DNA of 64,000 nucleotides from Qipengyuania citrea (GTDB taxonomy: Bacteria > Pseudomonadota > Alphaproteobacteria > Sphingomonadales > Sphingomonadaceae). The position numbers and the translations under genes are program-made. The stretch lies in the NCBI RefSeq assembly GCF_009828015.1, contig NZ_WTYG01000001.1, positions 248,001 through 312,000 of the forward strand, in the 5' to 3' direction. This document shows positions 9,382 through 17,933 of the stretch, one piece after another. The first letter of the stretch is position 1. Each line of letters starts with the position of its first letter. The notes under the pieces were generated by a model that was not told the DNA's origin, ran no database searches, and saw only the letters and a program-made list of their open reading frames with translations.

Positions 9382-9521
9382 GCGATCCCCGATAATGCGA
9401 ACCTGCGGTTTACCCGCATGTTGTCTTGACGCAGGCAAAGCGAAGCGCGGGCAGCCCTGTCAAGCACGCATCATAGCACAGATGCGCACGACCGACGAAA
9501 AGAGCCGCTTTCGCGGTGAAA

Positions 9522-11792
9522 TCATTCAACCTCGATATCCCGTTCACCGGCCCATTGCTGCAAGGCGCCGCGCATATCCGGCGGCGGGGCGGCAAGCCAG
9601 CGGCTCATCTGCGCAGTAAGCTCGCCCAGATCGACCTTGCGCACCAGTTCCTTGATCGGACCGACCGCGGCCGGAGTGATCGAAAGCCGGCGATAGCCGA
9701 TACCCAGCAGCGCCAGCGCTTCGAGCCGACGTCCGCCCATCTCGCCGCACACGCCAAGCTGGACATCGTGGCCGACGAAGGATCGCGACACCCGGGCAAG
9801 AAAGCGCAGGATCGCCGGACTCAGCCAGTCGTAACGCTCCGCCAGCTTGGGATTGGCGCGATCCGCCGCAAAGAGGAACTGGGTCAGGTCGTTGGTGCCC
9901 ACCGACACGAAGGACAGCTTCGGCAGCAGCACGTCGAGCATATCGGCGAGCGCCGGCACCTCGAGCATGCAGCCATAGCGAATCGTTTCGGGGACCTGCC
10001 TGCGCCTGTCGCGCTGGAACGCGAGTTGGTCTTCGAACACTTTCTTGCCCGCATCGAATTCCCACGGTTCGCTGACCATCGGGAACATCACCGACAGTGA
10101 CCGCCCCGCCGCAGCTTCAAGCAGCGCGCGCGCCTGAGCCTTGAGCAGGCCCTCGCGCTCGAGCGACAAGCGCAGCGCGCGCCAGCCCATCGCGGGGTTC
10201 TCGTCGCGTTCGGCCACCGCCGTGTCGAGATAGGGGACCGCCTTGTCGCCGCCGATATCGACAGTGCGGAAGATCACCGGCTTGTCTCCCGCCGCGTCGA
10301 GCACGTCGCGGTAGAGCCGCATCTGGCGGTCGCGCTGCGGCAGCGTGGAGGACACCAGGAACTGGAACTCGGTCCGGAACAGGCCGACCCCGTCGGCCCC
10401 GCTCATCGCGAGCGCGCTCATGTCGTCGCGCAGCCCCGCATTCATCATCACCGTGATCCGGGTTCCATCGCGCGTGAAGGGTTCGACATCGCGCAATTCG
10501 GCATAGGCGGCCTGCTTCTCGCGCGAGCGGGCGAAGCGCGTTTCGAACGCCTCGAGCACCTGCTGGTTGGGCCTGAGCGTGACCGTGCCGTGATCGGCAT
10601 CGAGGATCACCTCGTCGCCTTCGGCCACGCGGGTGCGCAGTCCCGATACGCGGCCGAGCACGGGCACCCCCATCGCACGCGCCACGATCACGACATGCGC
10701 GGTGAGCGAACCTTCCTCCAGCACCACGCCCTTGAGCCGGCGCCGGTCATATTCGAGCAGTTCCGCAGGCCCCAGATTGCGTGCGAACAGCACCGTGTCG
10801 CGCCGCAGACCCTGCGTCGCCGCCGTGCCCAGCTGTCCCGAGACGATCCGCAGCAACCGGTTCGACAGATCCTCGAGATCGTGCATGCGATCGGCCAGCA
10901 GCGGATCGTCGATCTCGCGCATGCGCATCCGCGTACGCTGCTGTACCCGTTCGATCGCCGCCTCGGCTGTCAGCCCGCTGTCGATCGCCTCGTTGATGCG
11001 CCGGCTCCAGCCTTCGTCATAGGCGAACATCTTGTAGGTTTCGAGCACCTCGACATGTTCGCCGCCCTTGCCGAATTCGGGCTCGCGCGCCAGCGCATCG
11101 ATCTGGTCGCGCATCTTGTCGAAGGCGCGGTACACACGCTGGCGTTCCGCCTCGACATCCTCTGCCACTACCTGGTCGATCTCGATCCGCGGCTGGTGAA
11201 AAACCGCCTGCCCCGCCGCGAGTCCTTTGACCAGCGGCAGTCCTTCGAGGATGTCGTTTTCGACATGCGAGATCTCGAGGTCGATCACGCTTTCGCCGTC
11301 GACCAGTTCCTTGTGTGCGATCAGTTCCGACAGCACCATTGCGGTGGTCTGCAGCGCTTCGATCTCGACATCTTCATAGCGCCGCGGATCGACATGCTGG
11401 ACGCACAGGACACCGACCGCCCGTTCGCGGTAGACGATCGGGACACCCGCGAAGGAGTGGAACTGTTCCTCGCCCGTTTCGGGGCGGTAGGCGAAATCGG
11501 GATGCGCCTTGGCCTCGGCCAGATTGAGCGTCTCGATATTGTTCGCGATCGTGCCGGTGAGCCCCTCGCCCACGGCCAGCCGCGTCACATGCACTGCTTC
11601 GGGATTGAGGCCCTGCGTCGCATAAAGCTCCAGCGCACCTTCGCGCAGCAGGTAGATCGAGCAGACCTCGCTCGACAGGCTTTCGGCAATGATCTCGACC
11701 ACCCGGTCGAGCTTGTACTGCGCATGCGTGCGCCCGGCCATCACCTCGTGCAGGCGGGTAAGTATCTGGCGGGCGGAGGCTGCAGCTGTCAT
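9522..11792 (-). CDS. ptsP: phosphoenolpyruvate-protein phosphotransferase PtsP (EI-Ntr)
   Basis: 756 residues: an N-terminal GAF domain (about 1-165) followed by a full Enzyme I module. It takes phosphate from phosphoenolpyruvate and starts the regulatory nitrogen PTS cascade (NPr, then IIA-Ntr). The phosphohistidine is in GSLTAHVVIVARAMG, and the PEP-binding barrel shows GLFRTEFQFL and the C-terminal motifs SVGTNDLTQF and VCGEMGG. No HPr or IIA gene is adjacent. With Glk in the window, sugar is probably phosphorylated by kinase, and this system is likely regulatory only. Confidence 0.96.
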   Translation of the reverse strand: MTAAASARQILTRLHEVMAGRTHAQYKLDRVVEIIAESLSSEVCSIYLLREGALELYATQGLNPEAVHVTRLAVGEGLTGTIANNIETLNLAEAKAHPDFAYRPETGEEQFHSFAGVPIVYRERAVGVLCVQHVDPRRYEDVEIEALQTTAMVLSELIAHKELVDGESVIDLEISHVENDILEGLPLVKGLAAGQAVFHQPRIEIDQVVAEDVEAERQRVYRAFDKMRDQIDALAREPEFGKGGEHVEVLETYKMFAYDEGWSRRINEAIDSGLTAEAAIERVQQRTRMRMREIDDPLLADRMHDLEDLSNRLLRIVSGQLGTAATQGLRRDTVLFARNLGPAELLEYDRRRLKGVVLEEGSLTAHVVIVARAMGVPVLGRVSGLRTRVAEGDEVILDADHGTVTLRPNQQVLEAFETRFARSREKQAAYAELRDVEPFTRDGTRITVMMNAGLRDDMSALAMSGADGVGLFRTEFQFLVSSTLPQRDRQMRLYRDVLDAAGDKPVIFRTVDIGGDKAVPYLDTAVAERDENPAMGWRALRLSLEREGLLKAQARALLEAAAGRSLSVMFPMVSEPWEFDAGKKVFEDQLAFQRDRRRQVPETIRYGCMLEVPALADMLDVLLPKLSFVSVGTNDLTQFLFAADRANPKLAERYDWLSPAILRFLARVSRSFVGHDVQLGVCGEMGGRRLEALALLGIGYRRLSITPAAVGPIKELVRKVDLGELTAQMSRWLAAPPPDMRGALQQWAGERDIEVE

Positions 11793-11863
11793 GGCTGCAG
11801 CCTATAGCAAATTGATGGGAGGGCGGAAGCGGGATGCCAATCCCCGCTTCCCGAAAGATCCGA

Positions 11864-12019
11864 TCAGCTCGACGCGATCTCTTCCTTGATCCGCAGCTTC
11901 TGCTTCTTGATCTGGCGGATCATCGCAATGTCAGGCGCAGGCCGGATTTCTTCTTCGTGCAGGCGAGCCTCGAGCCCGGCGTGCTTGGCTTTGAGCGCGT
12001 CGACATGAGATGAGTGCAT
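11864..12019 (-). CDS. YdcH family protein (DUF465)
   Basis: A 51-residue protein, MHSSHVDALKAKHAGL..., ending KLRIKEEIASS. The Lys/Glu-rich helical hairpin with HxxLxxxH-like spacing and an IRQIKKQKLRIKEEI tail is characteristic of DUF465/YdcH proteins. A good Shine-Dalgarno, AGGAG, lies about 8 nt upstream of the ATG. Function is unknown for the family. It is divergent from a second DUF465 gene at 12185. Confidence 0.85.
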   Translation of the reverse strand: MHSSHVDALKAKHAGLEARLHEEEIRPAPDIAMIRQIKKQKLRIKEEIASS

Positions 12020-12184
12020 CGAATTGTCTCCTAGACGGTTGTGCGACCTCTGGAGCGACTCGTGCGCTTGCGCGGCACGCGCCGCAGGGGAGTATCAAAC
12101 CACAGGATTGCCGATTTACAAAACGCAGAGTTGGGGCCATGCGGCGAAACGGTCGCGAAGGGCGATCATCCGGGAAAGGTTCGC

Positions 12185-12394
12185 GTGAACGAACAGGAAC
12201 TGCGCAAACGGCTGGCCCTGCTCCGCAGCGAGCACCGCGATCTCGACGTCGCGATTGCGGCGCTGATCCAGACCGGCGCGCAGAGCGGCTTCGTCGACCA
12301 GCTGCAAATGGCCCGCCTTAAAAAGCGCAAACTGGCTCTGAGGGACCGCATCGCGGCGATCGAGGACGTGCTGATCCCCGATATAATCGCCTGA
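12185..12394 (+). CDS. YdcH family protein (DUF465), second copy
   Basis: 69 residues from a GTG start at 12185, with a purine-rich GGGAAAGG 6 nt or so upstream. The protein (VNEQELRKRLALLR... ending IEDVLIPDIIA) shows the DUF465 pattern, with an HRDLD segment, a variable middle and LKKRKLALRDRI. An earlier in-frame ATG at 12041 exists but would add unconserved residues over the divergent promoter region. Two DUF465 genes beside rcdA suggest a small conserved neighbourhood; the biochemical role is unknown. Confidence 0.8.
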   Translation: MNEQELRKRLALLRSEHRDLDVAIAALIQTGAQSGFVDQLQMARLKKRKLALRDRIAAIEDVLIPDIIA

Positions 12395-12484
12395 TCACAA
12401 CGACTTCGCCGCAAGGCGTCCCATCGCAGGACTGCCATGGTAAACGCAGTGGCGAGCCCCCCGGCCGGGGCGTAGGGTGCATCC

Positions 12485-12937
12485 ATGCCCACACGCGACA
12501 TCAACTGCGAAATTATCGAAGAACTGTATTCGCAAGCGCTCGTGCTTGCCGATGACGCGCGCACCGTGTTCGATCTGCGGCGGACCGACACCGCGGTCCA
12601 GCCCGACGATCTGACGCGCGTCGCGCTGTCGATCGAGGGCCTGCGCACGACCACGCGGTTGATGCATGTGCTTGCCTGGCTGCTCAACCAGCGGGCCTAT
12701 CGCTCCGGCGAACTGTCTGCAGGCCAGCTGGCCCGCAGCGGGCGGCTGCCCGACGAGCCCCCTGCCGATGCGGACAATCTCGCGCTGCTGGAGCCCGCCA
12801 CGCGGGCGCTGATCGAAGAGGGCGAGACGCTGCATGCACGCGTTGCCCGACTCGACCGCGAATGGCGCGCAAACGCCGGGGAGCCACCGGTGGAAGAACT
12901 GCGCGGACGCATCACCGCGGCCTTCGCGCGCGGCTGA
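12485..12937 (+). CDS. rcdA: DUF1465 family protein, RcdA-like regulator of CtrA degradation
   Basis: A 150-residue helical protein of the DUF1465 family, whose studied Caulobacter member RcdA is a ClpXP adaptor helping to deliver CtrA for cell-cycle proteolysis. Visible family features are the early INCEIIEELYSQALVLAD helix, the MHVLAWLLNQRAY segment and the disordered acidic middle. Identification with RcdA rests on family membership. The sequence ends in TGA that abuts the glpK stop as TGATCA. Confidence 0.85.
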   Translation: MPTRDINCEIIEELYSQALVLADDARTVFDLRRTDTAVQPDDLTRVALSIEGLRTTTRLMHVLAWLLNQRAYRSGELSAGQLARSGRLPDEPPADADNLALLEPATRALIEEGETLHARVARLDREWRANAGEPPVEELRGRITAAFARG

Positions 12938-14401
12938 TCAGGCCGCGGCCAACGCCTTGGCATAGCGCGCCAGCCGCGCGTCGCGTACATCCTTCGCCAT
13001 TTCGGCAGCAAAGCACCGCGTGCCGCCGCGCATCGCCGGCGCCGCGTCATCGAGCGTGGCGAACAATCCGCAGCCGACCGCTGCAAGGATCGCCGCGCCA
13101 AGCGCCGTGGTCTCGACGAAATCGGGCCGTTCGACGGGCAGGTCGAGGATATTCGCCAGGTCCTGCGCCATCCAGTCGTTGACGCTCATGCCGCCATCGA
13201 TGTTGAGCCGGCACCAGGGCGCCCCATCGGCCGCAAAGGCGCTTGCCAAGTCATGCGTCTGGTGCGCCATCGCCTCGAGCGCCGCGCGCGCGATCTGCGC
13301 CCGCCCGCTGGCAAAGCTGAGCCCCGAAATCACGCCGCGCGCATCGGGCTTCCAGTGCGGAGCGCCCAGCCCGGCCAGAGCGGGCACGATCACAACCTCG
13401 CCGCTATCCTCGATCGAACGGGCCAGCTCCTCTGTTTCCGCAGCGCTGCCGATCAGCCCGAGCTGGTCGCGCAGGTACTGGACCAAACTGCCCGCAACGA
13501 AACACGACCCCTCGATCGCATAGGTCCTTACGCCATCCTGCTGGTAGAGCACGGTACCCAGCAGGCGGTGGTCCGACCGCGGAATCGCCTGCCCCATATT
13601 GGTCAGTACGAAAGCGCCGGTGCCGTAGGTAGCCTTGGTTTCGCCGAAACCGAGGCAGCCTTGCCCGATCGTGGCCGCTTGCTGATCGCCCGCCAGGCCG
13701 CAGATGGGTATCGCCCTGCCGAGCCATTCGGGCTCGCTCGTCGCCAATGATCCGTGCGTATCGACGACCTCGGGCAGCGCTGCACGCGGCACGCCGAACA
13801 GTTCACACAGATCCTCGTCGAACTGCGCCCCGTCGAGCGCCAGCAACTGCGTCCGGCTGGCATTGCTCGCATCGCTCAGATGCGCGCCGCCCGACAGTTT
13901 GTAGACCAGCCAGCTTTCTACCGTGCCGAAGGCGAGCGCCCCGTTCTGCGCCGCGGCCTGGACGGTTTCGTCATGGTCGAGCATCCAGCGCATCTTGGTG
14001 CCCGAAAAATAGGGGTCGAGCAGCAGCCCGGTGCGCTGCTGCACGGCGGCTTCGTGGCCATAGTCTTTCATGTCGGCGCAGAACTGCGCGGTCCGGCGGT
14101 CCTGCCACACGATGGCGCGGGCCAGCGGCTCGCCCGTATGGCGGTCCCACGCGACGACCGTTTCGCGCTGGTTGGTGATTCCGATCGCTGCGATCGCACC
14201 GGCCGCCTCGCCAGTGACTTGCCGCGCGCAGGCAAGCGTCTTGGTCCATATCTCGGACGCATCGTGTTCGACCCATGCGGGGCGCGGATAATGCTGGGTC
14301 AGCTCCTCCTGGGCGACCGCTTCCATCGTCCCGTCGGGTGCGAAAATCATCGCGCGGGTGGAGGTGGTCCCCGCGTCGAGGACGAGAATGCGATCGGCCA
14401 T
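12938..14401 (-). CDS. glpK: glycerol kinase
   Basis: Phosphorylates glycerol to glycerol-3-phosphate with ATP. It has 487 residues from the ATG at 14401 (preceded by GGGAG); an 11-residue longer version from 14434 is less likely. LDAGTTSTRAMIF is the FGGY phosphate-binding start, and the FGGY carbohydrate-kinase pattern GGMSVNDWMAQDLANIL lies near the C-terminus. No glpF, glpD or glpR is adjacent, so it is a stand-alone gene here, divergent from the hydrolase at 14464. Confidence 0.96.
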   Translation of the reverse strand: MADRILVLDAGTTSTRAMIFAPDGTMEAVAQEELTQHYPRPAWVEHDASEIWTKTLACARQVTGEAAGAIAAIGITNQRETVVAWDRHTGEPLARAIVWQDRRTAQFCADMKDYGHEAAVQQRTGLLLDPYFSGTKMRWMLDHDETVQAAAQNGALAFGTVESWLVYKLSGGAHLSDASNASRTQLLALDGAQFDEDLCELFGVPRAALPEVVDTHGSLATSEPEWLGRAIPICGLAGDQQAATIGQGCLGFGETKATYGTGAFVLTNMGQAIPRSDHRLLGTVLYQQDGVRTYAIEGSCFVAGSLVQYLRDQLGLIGSAAETEELARSIEDSGEVVIVPALAGLGAPHWKPDARGVISGLSFASGRAQIARAALEAMAHQTHDLASAFAADGAPWCRLNIDGGMSVNDWMAQDLANILDLPVERPDFVETTALGAAILAAVGCGLFATLDDAAPAMRGGTRCFAAEMAKDVRDARLARYAKALAAA

Positions 14402-14463
14402 GCTCTCTCCCTTGCGAATGGCGGGTGGTGACATGGCGCAAGCAAACCCCCATATGCAAGACC

Positions 14464-15336
14464 ATGGCAGGACCTCCTCCCAAACCGTGGCCCACCGGGC
14501 AGGCGATGCAGCTCGAACCGCTGGTGCGCCGCGTGCTCGCCCCCAACCCCTCGCCCTACACCTACACGGGGACGCAGTCCTACATCGTCGGTATCGGCGA
14601 TGGCTGCGCGGTGATCGATCCCGGCCCGGACGAGAAGGACCACCTGCTCGCGCTCGATGCTGCGATCGGCGAGGAACACGTCTGCGCGATCATGTGCACG
14701 CATACCCACCGCGACCATTCGCCCGCAGCGAAGACGCTCGCCGCGCGCACCGGCGCGCCGATCGTCGGCTGTGCCCCGCTGGTGCTCGACGACAGCGGAC
14801 CGCGCGCCGATGCCTCGTTCGACCGCACATATGAACCCGACAGGGTCATGGAAGATGGCGAACAGATGACCGGCCCCGGCTGGACGCTGACCGCGGTCGC
14901 CACGCCCGGACACGTGTCGAACCACCTCTGCTTCGCGCTAGAGGAAAGCGGCGCGCTGTTCACCGGCGACCATATCATGGGCTGGTCGACCAGCGTCGTG
15001 ATCCCGCCCGATGGCGACATGGGCGATTACATGAAGAGCCTCGAGCGGCTTTATGCGCGCGAGGACCGGGTGTTCTACCCTGCGCATGGCGAGGCAGTCG
15101 ACAAGCCGCGCCAGCTCGTGCGCGGGATGATCGGGCACCGCCGCCAGCGCGAGAACCAGATCGTCCGCTTGCTGGGTGAAGGCCCGCACGAAGCCCCCGA
15201 TTTCGTCGGCAAGATGTACAAGGGCCTCGACCCCAAGCTGCACAAGGCCGCCGAGATGTCGGTGACCGCGCATCTGATCGATCTGGAACAGCGCGGCCTC
15301 GTCGCCCGTTCGGGCAAGACATGGCAGACGATCTGA
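14464..15336 (+). CDS. metallo-beta-lactamase-fold hydrolase (LACTB2/glyoxalase II-like)
   Basis: 290 residues from the ATG at 14464, which lies 62 nt from the divergent glpK start. The metal-binding motif THTHRDHSP, then ATPGHVSNH and FTGDHIMGW, are the classic metallo-hydrolase ligands, and FYPAHGEAV gives the last histidine. A C-terminal winged-helix-like tail (about residues 230-290) matches LACTB2-type proteins, which act on RNA or thioesters; the substrate here is unknown. The stop overlaps the next gene by 16 nt, so the two are probably cotranscribed. Confidence 0.9.
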   Translation: MAGPPPKPWPTGQAMQLEPLVRRVLAPNPSPYTYTGTQSYIVGIGDGCAVIDPGPDEKDHLLALDAAIGEEHVCAIMCTHTHRDHSPAAKTLAARTGAPIVGCAPLVLDDSGPRADASFDRTYEPDRVMEDGEQMTGPGWTLTAVATPGHVSNHLCFALEESGALFTGDHIMGWSTSVVIPPDGDMGDYMKSLERLYAREDRVFYPAHGEAVDKPRQLVRGMIGHRRQRENQIVRLLGEGPHEAPDFVGKMYKGLDPKLHKAAEMSVTAHLIDLEQRGLVARSGKTWQTI

Positions 15337-16010
15337 AACGAAGCGAGCGCACGGTCGCACCTGAAGTCCAGCAGGACCGCCCGCTCGCGCGCGTCCAGGC
15401 GGTGCCGTGGCTGATCGTCATCGTTCTGCTCGCGGCAGTCGCGTGGCTCGGCTGGCGCGCGTTTTTCTACCAAGAGGAAGGCGACCCGGTGGGAAGCGCC
15501 CTGCTGGCGTTCGAGAAGCAGAATTCGCTGACCGTCTTTTCCAGCCGCTTCGAGGTTGTTGCCGAAAGCGTCGACCGGCGCGGCGTGCTCAACATCGACC
15601 TGCTTGAAAGCCGGCAGGCGGCGATCATTCCCGCCACGGTCGAATACCGCCTCGACCTGTCGAACATGGACCGCGACCGGTTCGCATGGGATGCGGAAAG
15701 CGAGACCCTTTCGGTGGTGCTGCCGGCGCTGCGCATCTCGCGGCCCAATCTCGACGAAGCGGCGCAGACAACCTTCACCGAAGGCACCTATGTCACTCGC
15801 GATGCCAGCACCGACCTCGCGCGCAACAATTCGCAGCAGGCGGAGCGTAAGGCCACCGCCTTCGCCAAGAACCCCGAAGTCCTCGCGCTGGCACGGCAGG
15901 CGGCAAAGGATGCGGTACGGCAGAACCTCGCCATTCCGTTACAGATTGCCGGCTATGGCGATGTGACGGTCGCAGTGCGGTTCGACGGGGAAGCCCCTCC
16001 CGGAAATTGA
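15321..16010 (+). CDS. DUF4230 domain-containing membrane-anchored protein
   Basis: 229 residues. A short cytoplasmic Arg/Glu-rich start is followed by one transmembrane helix (about 29-47, VPWLIVIVLLAAVAWLGW) and a periplasmic domain of the DUF4230 type, seen in the ordered strands around VEYRLDLSNMDRDRFAWD and LPALRISRPNLDEA. The family function is unknown. It overlaps the preceding metallo-hydrolase gene by 16 nt. Its stop is followed by the hairpin at 16034. Confidence 0.8.
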   Translation: MADDLKRSERTVAPEVQQDRPLARVQAVPWLIVIVLLAAVAWLGWRAFFYQEEGDPVGSALLAFEKQNSLTVFSSRFEVVAESVDRRGVLNIDLLESRQAAIIPATVEYRLDLSNMDRDRFAWDAESETLSVVLPALRISRPNLDEAAQTTFTEGTYVTRDASTDLARNNSQQAERKATAFAKNPEVLALARQAAKDAVRQNLAIPLQIAGYGDVTVAVRFDGEAPPGN

Positions 16011-16033
16011 CGCTCCCCGAACCGCCGGGTAAC

Positions 16034-16070
16034 CTCCTCCAAAAATAGCCAGGTCGCGTTTTTGGAGGAG
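16034..16070 (+). promoter_or_regulatory. hairpin burying the Shine-Dalgarno of the next gene
   Basis: CTCCTCCAAAAA (16034-16045) is perfectly complementary to TTTTTGGAGGAG (16059-16070), with a 13-nt loop. The right arm contains GGAGGAG, which is the only good ribosome binding site for the ATG at 16081 (10 nt away). If folded, the site would be hidden. The U-run is inside the stem, not after it, so this is not a terminator. Confidence 0.75.
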
Positions 16071-16080
16071 ATACGGGATC

Positions 16081-16857
16081 ATGGCGACCATTCATCCGCC
16101 GCAGGTTGCAGCGCCGCGCGAACAGACGCGGTTTTTCTTTGTCATGGCTTTGGTCATGGCGCTGGTGATCGTGGGCGGCTTCACCCTCCAGCTGGCGATG
16201 GGCCGGTCCAGCTTTGCAGTCCCTGCCGCCTATCACCTGCATGCCGCGGTCTTCATGGGCTGGATCGGGATCTACCTGACACAGCACGTCACCGCACTGC
16301 GCGGGCAATGGGGATTGCATGCCGGTTTCGGCCGGATCGCCTATCTCTGGATCCCGCTGATGCTGGTCTTCGGCAGCGTGCTGATGGTGGTGGTCGCGCG
16401 GCGCACCGGCGGGCCCTTCTTCTTCCACGTGAGCGAGTTCCTGTGGAGCAATATGATGCTGCTGTGGTGCTTCGGCGGCCTTGCCTTCTGGGCGCTGCGC
16501 CGGCGGCGCTACACCGGCTGGCACAGGCGCTTGATGCTGTGCGCCATGGCGATCCTGACTGGACCCGGTCTCGGCCGGATCCTGCCCCTGCCGCTGATGA
16601 TCCCGCATGCATGGACGATCACCACGCTGGCTACGATGGTGTTTCCCGTAATCGGCATGATCGCCGACAAGCGCGCGACGGGACGCGTGCACCCCGCCTA
16701 TCTGTGGGGCCTCGGCATCTACGCCGCCGTGTTCGTCCTGTCGCTGGTGCTGGCCCATTCGGAGACGGGGATGGCGATTACCCGCAGCGTGATCGCGGAC
16801 ACGCCGGGCGAACTGCGTCCGATGGAGGCGTTTCTGCCACCCGGCTTCACAATGTAG
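16081..16857 (+). CDS. integral membrane protein of unknown function, about 7 helices
   Basis: 258 residues with about seven hydrophobic helices (starting near residues 20, 47, 88, 120, 150, 178 and 206). Histidines occur at helix ends (YHLHAAV, LTQHVTALRGQW, GLHAGFGRIAYL, GWHRRLML), a pattern seen in DUF2306-like or b-type-cytochrome-like proteins. That resemblance is suggestive only. The gene stands alone between the DUF4230 gene and nadA, and its ribosome binding site is sequestered in the hairpin at 16034-16070, so translation is probably controlled. Confidence 0.75.
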   Translation: MATIHPPQVAAPREQTRFFFVMALVMALVIVGGFTLQLAMGRSSFAVPAAYHLHAAVFMGWIGIYLTQHVTALRGQWGLHAGFGRIAYLWIPLMLVFGSVLMVVVARRTGGPFFFHVSEFLWSNMMLLWCFGGLAFWALRRRRYTGWHRRLMLCAMAILTGPGLGRILPLPLMIPHAWTITTLATMVFPVIGMIADKRATGRVHPAYLWGLGIYAAVFVLSLVLAHSETGMAITRSVIADTPGELRPMEAFLPPGFTM

Positions 16858-16922
16858 GAACGCCCTCGCCTTCCGGGCCGTTCGGTCTATAAGCGCCCCA
16901 AACGTAGCAGACGGGACCCCAC

Positions 16923-17909
16923 ATGACCGCACAGACCGACCTGCCGACCGGCCAGGACCTGCTCGCCGAGATCAATCGCCTCCGCAAGGAGAAGAACGCG
17001 ATCATTCTCGCGCATTACTACCAGACCGCCGATATCCAGGACCTTGCCGATTTCGTCGGCGACAGCCTGGAATTGAGCAAGAAGGCCGCCGAAACCGATG
17101 CCGATGTGATCGCCTTTTGCGGCGTGAAGTTCATGGCCGACACGGCGAAGATCCTCAGCCCCGAAAAGATCGTGGTGCTGCCCGACATGGACGCGGGCTG
17201 CAGCCTCGAGGACAGCTGTCCGCCGGAAAAGTTCAAGGCTTTTCGCGAAGCGCATCCCGACCATATCGCGCTGACCTACATCAATTGCTCGACCGAAGTG
17301 AAAGCGCTCAGCGACGTGATCGTCACCAGCTCAAGCGCGGAAACGATCATCAGCCAAATCCCCGAGGACCAGAAGATCATCTTCGGACCCGACCGGCACC
17401 TGGGCGGCTATATGAGCCGCAAGTTCAACCGCGAGATGCTGCTGTGGCCGGGCGTGTGCATCGTGCACGAGGCGTTCAGCGAGACCGAGCTTCTGAAGCT
17501 CAAGGCGCAGCATCCCGATGCGCCGGTCGCCGCGCACCCCGAATGCCCGCCGACCATCGTCGATCATGCCGATTACGTCGGTTCGACCAGCGGCATATTG
17601 CAATTCGCGGAGACCTTCGAGGGCGATACGCTGATCGTGGCGACCGAGCCGCACATCATGCACCAGATGGAAAAGGCGCTGCCCAACAAGACCTTCATCG
17701 GCGCGCCCGGTGCCGACGGCAACTGCAGCTGCAACATCTGCCCCTATATGGCGCTGAACACGATGGAAAAGCTCTACGCCTGCCTGCGCGATCTCGAACC
17801 GCGGATCGAGATCGAGGAAGGGCTGCGCCTCAAGGCCAAGCAGAGCCTCGACCGCATGCTCGAAATGGCCAGCGGCACGATCGGCAAGGGCGATCTGGGC
17901 CGCGTCTAG
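16923..17909 (+). CDS. nadA: quinolinate synthase
   Basis: Condenses iminoaspartate with dihydroxyacetone phosphate to quinolinate in NAD biosynthesis, using a [4Fe-4S] cluster. It has 328 residues. Cluster cysteines lie in CGVKFMADTAK, the VAAHPECPPTIV segment and NCSCNICPYMALNTM. The substrate-binding IILAHYYQ and YVGSTSGI segments are present. The nadB and nadC genes usually found with it are not in the window. Confidence 0.97.
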   Translation: MTAQTDLPTGQDLLAEINRLRKEKNAIILAHYYQTADIQDLADFVGDSLELSKKAAETDADVIAFCGVKFMADTAKILSPEKIVVLPDMDAGCSLEDSCPPEKFKAFREAHPDHIALTYINCSTEVKALSDVIVTSSSAETIISQIPEDQKIIFGPDRHLGGYMSRKFNREMLLWPGVCIVHEAFSETELLKLKAQHPDAPVAAHPECPPTIVDHADYVGSTSGILQFAETFEGDTLIVATEPHIMHQMEKALPNKTFIGAPGADGNCSCNICPYMALNTMEKLYACLRDLEPRIEIEEGLRLKAKQSLDRMLEMASGTIGKGDLGRV

Positions 17910-17933
17910 GATACTAATTCAGGGAGAGAATTG

